This document shows, piece by piece, positions 58,405 through 64,000 of a stretch of 64,000 nt of DNA. Location: NCBI GenBank assembly GCA_024803745.1, contig JANJXV010000004.1:52270358-52334357 (forward strand), in the 5' to 3' direction. The DNA comes from Megascapheus bottae (Eukaryota > Chordata > Mammalia > Rodentia > Geomyidae). How positions within the stretch are numbered: position 1 is the first letter of the stretch; every line of letters begins with the position of its first letter. The translations under genes were made by a program, and so were the position numbers. The notes beneath the pieces were generated by a model. That model saw nothing but the letters and a program-made list of their open reading frames with translations, searched no databases and was not told the DNA's origin.

Positions 58405-58625
58405 CCATTCCTGAGCTTGAACTCAGAAGTTGGGCACTGTCCCCCCACAAAAAAATTTTATGCTCAAGTTTAGCCTATATCACTTGAAGCATAGCTCCAT
58501 TTCCAGCTTTTTGCTGGTTAATTGGCGATAAGACTCTCATGGATTTAATTGCTCCTGCCACCTTTGAATCGTGATTCTCAGCTCGCAGCCTCCTGAGGAG
58601 CTAGGGTTACACAGGAGTGCCCCAA
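58405..58625 (-). mobile_element. B1-Geo SINE, antisense
   Basis: The reversed Geo monomer ('ttcctgagcttgaactcag'), a C-run and A-run interruption at 58441-58456, linker ('gctggttaattggcgataag') and reversed left monomer ('cagcctcctgaggagctag'). Confidence 0.87.
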
Positions 58626-58757
58626 GATTTTTTAATATATAGATCTCAGCTTCTACAGTCCTGTGACCTTATTTTTAATTGTCGGCCTATCTGGCTGGCT
58701 GTCAATTCTATTTCTCTGCAAAACCCTGACTTAGTACAATGTGATCATTAAGAAACA

Positions 58758-58974
58758 TGAGCAGGATACTGGTGGCTCAAGTCTGTATTACAGCTCTGCA
58801 GGAGACCACAACCAAGAATTGAAGTTCAAAGCCCTGGCAGTAAAGTTGATGAGACTCCTCACCAGCCAACTTGCAAAAAGCTAGAATTGGAGCTCAAATG
58901 GGTAGAGCGCTAGCCTTGAATGCAAGAGCTAAGGGACACTGCCCAAACTCAGCTCAAGCTTTAGTACTAGACAC

Positions 58975-58975
<1 letters not shown>
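58758..58975 (+). mobile_element. B1-Geo SINE, diverged
   Basis: Left monomer 'gatactggtggctcaag' and 'attgaagttcaaagcc', then right monomer 'ggagctcaaatgggtagagc' to 'agctcaagctttagtacta'. The tail position is taken by a long GA array. Confidence 0.87.
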
Positions 58976-59059
<84 letters not shown>

Positions 59060-59117
59060 AGGGAGAGAGAGAGAGAGAGGGAGGGAGGGAGGGAGGGAGG
59101 GAGGGAGGGAGAGAGAG

Positions 59118-59153
<36 letters not shown>

Positions 59154-59169
59154 GAGAGAGAGAGAGAGA
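58976..59169. repeat. (GA)n / GGGA purine array, about 190 bp
   Basis: A pure (GA)n run at 58978-59053 passes into (GGGA)n and mixed GA/GGA blocks at 59053-59169. It contains no pyrimidine on the plus strand. The 106-codon Arg/Glu ORF at 58871-59191 is an artefact. Confidence 0.98.
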
Positions 59170-59488
59170 AAAGAAAATTAAAGAAACTTGATGGATGATT
59201 AGAAAAGGTAGGAAGGAGACAGTGTCAAGAATTCATTAATCCAGAAACCACAAGCCCATCAGAAGTATGTCTATAGTTAGAAAAAGAGCTGAGTGTATAA
59301 TCATTCTGGGAATGTGTAAGAGAGGTCAAACTTGGCTTTTCATTTTGGAATTTCAATGGAATGGTATTATCTTTAAACAAAGTACACAAGTTGCATTGAA
59401 AATTATTTTATTAAGACTGACTTTTCCAAAGTTTGTTTCCAATTTACCCACTAAAACTCTCTGCAAATAAAAAAAAAAGGAGAAAATG
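59170..59488. other. unique non-coding stretch
   Basis: Nothing recognised; a 67-codon ORF at 59267-59470 has no features. Confidence 0.4.
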
Positions 59489-59645
59489 AGTTGCTGGAAC
59501 CTCATGTTTGTAATTTTAGATACTCAAGAGGTTAAAATCTGATTATCTTGATTCAAAACCAGCCTAGGCAAGAAATTCAATGAGATTTCCAATTAATTAC
59601 CAAAAAAACCCAGAAGTAGAGTTATTGCTCAAGTAACAGAGCAGA
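59489..59645 (+). mobile_element. B1-Geo SINE, 3'-truncated
   Basis: 'gctggaacctcatgtttgta', 'gattcaaaaccagcctaggc', linker 'atttccaattaattacc' and the first third of the Geo monomer, ending near 'cagagcagac'. Confidence 0.78.
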
Positions 59646-59800
59646 CTTTTGTTAATCTCACATTATGGTGACATGGAATTGTTCAGTTAACCTGAACAAA
59701 TATTTGCAACATATTTACCAGCTTGTTTTAGAAAAGAATTTGATAGACAATATATTTTACAAAGTCATCAGATTTTCATGAAAGACTTCTTTCTTTTTTC

Positions 59801-59805
<5 letters not shown>

Positions 59806-59876
<71 letters not shown>

Positions 59877-59878
59877 TC
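59806..59878. repeat. (TC)n microsatellite at a SINE 3' end
   Basis: About 33 CT units followed by 'ttcctctctttctctcg', directly before the reversed 3' end of an antisense IDL-Geo. Confidence 0.98.
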
Positions 59879-59888
59879 TCTTTCTCTC

Positions 59889-60047
59889 GTTTTGCCAGTC
59901 ATGGGGCTTGAACTCAGGGCCTGCACACTGTAATTGGGCTCTACAACTTGAACCATAGCACCACTTCCAGCCTTTTCTATATATGTTACTAAGGAATTGA
60001 ACCTGGATCTTTGGGTATGCTATGCAAGTACTCTACCATGGCCCCCA
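59889..60047 (-). mobile_element. IDL-Geo SINE, antisense, shortened
   Basis: The reversed Geo monomer 'gtcatggggcttgaactcag' lacks part of its middle. The reversed IDL part ('attgaacctggatctttggg', 'gcaagtactctaccat') ends before the IDL 5' terminus. Confidence 0.88.
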
Positions 60048-61915
60048 TGAAAGAGTTCTAAAAGAATCAATATTCCTTTAGCAGTCTATTCATCGACATA
60101 TAATTGTATAGTTCCAATATTAACACTTTTTCTTTGAGAGTACACCTACAGTCATTCTCCTTTTTCAGTTACAGTATCCTGAAATTATTTTAGTCTAAAA
60201 GTACACATTACGTACAGTGTGTCTTTGAGTTCGCAAGTTCTAGGGATCCCAGGTGACATGGTAGATCCTTTTATATATACTGTATTGATTTTCAGAAGAA
60301 ACTCACAAATAGCTTGTCTCATATATAACTCACAAAAATTGTCTTATATTCACATGCTAGAAATGATAAAACTGAAGTTTGATAGAAGAGTTTTCTAGAA
60401 TTGCAGTCCTTAGGATTTCAGACCAATTTTCTGCCACCTTTCCCAATTTACACATTTTTCCTATACTATGGTTGTTGAAAGGTACAATACATTGTGCAGC
60501 ATTGTTGAATACATAATCACCTGATTTAACCCAAGGAAGATGAGTACATGCATCTATATCCGTACTCTGCAAACATTTTCAATATCATAGAGTTAGTTCC
60601 AGGCCGATGTGTCATCTCAAAATGATTTGGAAAAGCAAACAAAAATGTAACATTCTATTTTTGCAGGAACATTCAATTCTGTTCGGTTAAATGTAAGATG
60701 ATTTGCCTTACATCAATTAGAAATACATTTTATTCCAACTGATTGTTCCAGATATTAATTGTTAAGTACCAACAGTAAACAAATTATTCAGATAAAAATG
60801 GGCTGTATGGAAGATTGTTTTGGATTACCCTGCTGTTACATAGTTTTTCACCCATTGAAGCTGAATGATCCATTGGCTGAGTGATTGCAATTTCAAGGTT
60901 GGATTGCAAAATGAGCATTAAAAATGATTTGGGCTGCATGGTTGTGATAGCCGAAGTGTTTATTTGTTAGAGAGATGTAATTGAAGAGAGCTGTCACAGA
61001 AACTTCCTTAAATAAAATGTAAGCTGATACTCCAACAAAGCAGTGCTTTTCTAATCATAGAGCTTAAGTTAGTTGTCTAAGGCACATACTTACTGCCTCC
61101 TCTAATCCACAAGAAGATTTAAAAAACAATCCATTCCTGGGATGGATGGAGGAGACACAGCAATGTTTAGTGGAGAAAGACAAGAAAGCAAGAGGTTTGT
61201 GATGGAAGTGGGTGACCTCTCTGTTCCTTCTTGGATTTGAAACTCCACTATGGTGGTGAAAGGAACAAATAAATTAAAATTCTAGAGGCAAAAGAGACTT
61301 TTTCCCTCCCAATGGTTCCTTGATGGGAAGTAACTCAACACAGTCCTATCCCTGCTCCCCTATAGCCTGAAATGTAGTACTGGTGAAAGGTGAATGACCT
61401 GTCAGCAGGAGGGAGCGATCATAAAGTAAGCCAAAAGAGCCCACATCATACAGGAGGAGAGAAAGAGAAGAGAGGAGAAGTCTGCATTTGAATACTTACA
61501 GAAAAGAGCAAAGGTTCACTACGATGGTATTGTAACAGTTTATATAATCATGTAAAATGAGATTCAAAAGTAAAAAGGAATTGAGATAGAGAAAGGAGGA
61601 AACCTTGGCTAAATGCTGGTGATTTAAGCCTGTAATGTTTATGATGCAGAAGGCTGAAGCCCAGGCTTCAATAATGGAGAAGTCAAATTGGGTTAAAACT
61701 TTTAAGAAAGTACTCACAGCTCAAACCCAAAACTTTGAGGCTAGTAGAGAGAAATACCAGAGGAACACTGTCAGCTGTCTAGCCTACCAAGAAAATAGTA
61801 AATGAAATCTACGTATTTTCCTGGGTACGTTCATTATGAATAAGACTGTTAAACCTTTCATCCTTCTCTGCAGCAGTAGGAAATAAGAATAGATTAGAGA
61901 TGACATTACAGATTT
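60048..61915. other. repeat-poor block with a motif-rich core
   Basis: No clear retroelement. A very decayed B1-like patch is possible at 61598-61665 ('tttaagcctgtaatgttt'). ORFs at 60357-60572 and 61496-61717 lack features. The core at 60600-61080 is listed separately. Confidence 0.45.
60600..61080. promoter_or_regulatory. candidate non-coding regulatory element
   Basis: A repeat-free segment with a forkhead-like 'gtaaacaaa' at 60775-60783, an inverted CCAAT 'ccattgg' at 60870-60876, and two C/EBP-like words, 'attgcaat' at 60884-60891 and 'attgcaaa' at 60903-60910. Several homeodomain-type 'attaatt' and 'caatta' words are also present. Conservation is inferred from texture only. Confidence 0.33.
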
Positions 61916-62119
61916 GTGCCTGTTCAGGAGGCTGTGATCTGAAGATCGCTATTTAATGCCAGCTGAGGCAAGAAAGCCTCAAGTGAGGCACTTATGACCA
62001 ATTAAGCATTAAACAGCAACAACTAAAATAGAAGCGGAGCTGTGGATAAAGTGGTAGAGTGCTAGCCTTGAGTACAAAAGCTCAGATAGTGCTCAGACCC
62101 TGAGTTCAAAATGCAGTAC

Positions 62120-62122
<3 letters not shown>
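61916..62122 (+). mobile_element. B1-Geo SINE, 5'-truncated
   Basis: Starts inside the left monomer ('tgttcaggaggctgtgat'). The linker is 'atgaccaattaagcatt'. The right monomer ('ggataaagtggtagagtg' to 'tgagttcaaaatgcagta') is complete. A CA array replaces its A tail. Confidence 0.9.

Positions 62123-62174
<52 letters not shown>
62122..62174. repeat. (CA)n microsatellite at a SINE 3' end
   Basis: About 26 uninterrupted CA units starting exactly at the end of the B1-Geo. Confidence 0.98.
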
Positions 62175-62177
<3 letters not shown>

Positions 62178-62194
62178 TTAGTGTGTACTGCATA

Positions 62195-62545
62195 CTGACT
62201 GGATGCAGTTACAAGTTTCATGATGACATTTTCATATATGTATATGAAGCACTTCATCATATTTCCCCTCCCCATTACCCTCTCTTTCCACTGGTATCTT
62301 TCAACTTCTGAAATATTCTTTTACCTCTATGTGTTTTTTTTCTTAAATAATCTAGATTTCTCATATAAGTGAAATATCAGGAATTTATCTTTTTTATGAT
62401 TCTGGCTCATTCAACTTAATGTGGTGATCTATTCAGAAAGTTGCTAATTACTTGATTTTATGTAGCATCCCTCACATATGCTCCAGATGAGTAGAGCCTT
62501 AGTTTATTTCACTGACAAATATTTACCACCTAGAGCAGCTCTGAA
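62195..62545 (-). mobile_element. old LINE-1 3' end, antisense, degenerate
   Basis: 'ttacaagtttcatgatgaca', 'ccctccccattaccctctc', 'ctagatttctcatataagtg' and 'tctggctcattcaacttaat' follow the antisense order of an older L1 3' UTR and the end of ORF2. It is the same type as the relic at 1825-2185. Confidence 0.55.
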
Positions 62546-63719
62546 CCTAAAGAAAGTGTCCAACAAACACACATGGAATGGAAGAGTGTTAATGTCTCCT
62601 TTTTAGCCTGAAACATTTCTTACATAGCTTTCCATTTTCTGCCGAGGGTATAAGAAACAAGAGCTCTTCTCTTAGCTTCTGATGTTTCAAGGGCCTAGCT
62701 TACAGTGACCCTCTCATTTCCTAGCTTTTTTTATTTTCCTTTCATACCCACTTTATTCAGAGAATCTGCCCTTCCAATGTCAGTCCACCTACTTCACTTT
62801 AAAAACAAAGGTGCATTTGTACTTGGGACTCTATCCTCATGTTATATCAATTCTACAAATTCTGTACATTGACAAGAAATTAGTGCAATGACTCAAAGAT
62901 TGGTAGACTCAGACTCAGATTTTCTAAACCCCTCACATCTTTTGTCCCTTTCTCTGCTTTTCAGAAACCCCTTCCCCCTCTATCCATAAGGAGTAACCTG
63001 TGTGTCCTTCAGGCCTGCCTTCCCTTGTCCATAAGCATCACCCACAGCTCATATTTCTTTGCCTATGGGAACTCTAAAGCCAGCCTTCCTCATGCATTCT
63101 AACACTAAAACCTAATAAATACAATCATTTGTAGAAGAATCTACTGTGCTTGCCTTCCGGCCATGAGACAAACTTTTTAAAGAATTACAGTTAAGCAATT
63201 GTCTGTCCTTCACTAATTCTAAAATTTCAATGACTTACATCTAGGCATCTAGCATTTTTAAATCTCTCTTTAGGCTCTCTGCCACTTTTTCCAATCTCAT
63301 AGACAGTGAAGACCACGGATGCTTTACAAGCTCAAATTTTAACATTTCAGACAGTTAAATATACTCTGTATTCCATTTTCTCTTCTATAGCCTCAACAAT
63401 CTCACTTGTGGAGACCTTTTCCTGTGGCCCAGCTTCCAACTATATAATAATCTTTCTAACTTCCCCTGACCCCAAACTACAGAGTTTCATCATCATCATT
63501 TCAATTCTGAGACTACTCTTCTGCCACTTCTCCTGGAAGAAAAGTAATTTTTTTTCATGAGAATGCAATATATCAGATACCTGCTTTAAGACACAGGACA
63601 TATAAAGAGTCATTTTTCTGTTGATTTTTTCTTTTTTTTTTAAAGAAAGTACATGAAATGGCCCTGACAATAAGAACTGATACGATATCTAAGTGATTTG
63701 CTGTACAGAATTGGTAATG
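62546..63719. other. unique non-coding stretch
   Basis: No repeat family or gene recognised. ORFs of 76-84 codons near 63306-63670 lie on both strands and look like chance. Confidence 0.45.
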
Positions 63720-63724
63720 TGAAT

Positions 63725-63752
63725 CATATATATATATATATTTATATATAGT
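63725..63752. repeat. (TA)n simple repeat
   Basis: About 13 TA units with one TT interruption. Confidence 0.93.
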
Positions 63753-63850
63753 AAACAAAATCATGTGGCCTACATAACTATAATTCCACATATACTTACA
63801 CATACTGATATGGCAAGAAGAAATCAAATAATAAAATAAAAGGGGAGAGG

Positions 63851-63887
63851 TGAGAGAGAGAGAGAGAGAGAGTGAGAAAGAGAGAGT
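63851..63887. repeat. (GA)n simple repeat
   Basis: About 11 pure GA units followed by 'gtgagaaagagagagtg'. The window ends 113 bp later in unique sequence. Confidence 0.95.
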
Positions 63888-64000
63888 GCACTGGTTAGTA
63901 TTCTGCATTAAGACATGATATCCTTGTTCTATCTATGGTAAGCTTTTCTTTTTTTTTCAAAATTGAATGTGTGGGATGAAGAAAGAGCCAGGCTGTGGAG

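Noticed and set aside
58871..59191. 106-codon Arg/Glu-rich ORF
   Set aside because: It reads the end of a B1-Geo SINE and the GA array; charge repeats come from the dinucleotide.
61598..61665. Decayed B1-Geo left monomer
   Set aside because: Only one short phrase ('agcctgtaat') fits well; too weak to list as a separate element.

Overview
The window is 64 kb of AT-rich, CpG-poor mammalian nuclear DNA. It contains no recognisable cellular protein-coding gene, tRNA, rRNA or other RNA gene. Every ORF that can be explained is either a remnant of LINE-1 ORF2 or a read-through of a SINE or a microsatellite; the rest look like chance ORFs of 60-125 codons. The window reads as intergenic or deep intronic sequence.

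The repeats identify the organism. About 18 copies of a roughly 190-bp dimeric SINE are present. Its left half is ID-like (tRNA-Ala-like, with A and B boxes). Its right half is the 'Geo' monomer, and it ends in an A-rich tail. This matches the IDL-Geo SINE, which is described as restricted to geomyoid rodents (kangaroo rats, pocket mice, pocket gophers). A second dimeric SINE, also about 18 copies, joins a 7SL/B1-like left half to a closely related Geo-type right half; I call it B1-Geo here. The window therefore most likely comes from a heteromyid or geomyid rodent. Several IDL-Geo copies are near-identical to each other and have clean target-site duplications (15581, 26205, 29500, 32827, 39963, 54036), so the family was active recently.

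Layout. 0-6.2 kb: SINEs and a tandem pair of antisense, 5'-truncated L1 3' ends, with the longest open ORF2 remnant on the minus strand. 6.2-15.5 kb: mostly unique sequence, one MaLR-like LTR relic, one B1-Geo, and a repeat-free block at 9976-11925 whose core (10860-11640) looks like a conserved regulatory element. 15.5-37.6 kb: SINEs scattered through unique DNA, with (CA)n/(TG)n arrays. 37.6-44.8 kb: two antisense L1 3' ends, a roughly 250-bp CT tract, a second LTR-like relic and an unclassified GC-richer block. 44.8-51.3 kb: unique DNA, then a cluster of SINEs around a sense L1 tail. 51.3-53.6 kb: a repeat-free block with homeobox and forkhead-like motifs. 53.6-56.8 kb: nested retroelements. 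56.8-64 kb: a long AT-rich tract, SINEs carrying long (GA)n, (TC)n and (CA)n arrays at their 3' ends, and another enhancer-like block at 60.6-61.1 kb.

I found no convincing undescribed biological system. The most useful leads are the shared tRNA-like Geo module placed on two different SINE left halves, free-standing and internally duplicated Geo monomers, microsatellites that repeatedly grow from retroelement 3' ends, nested insertions that can be read in time order, and three candidate non-coding regulatory elements. All calls are from reading the sequence by eye; element boundaries are good to roughly 5-20 bases unless a target-site duplication fixes them.
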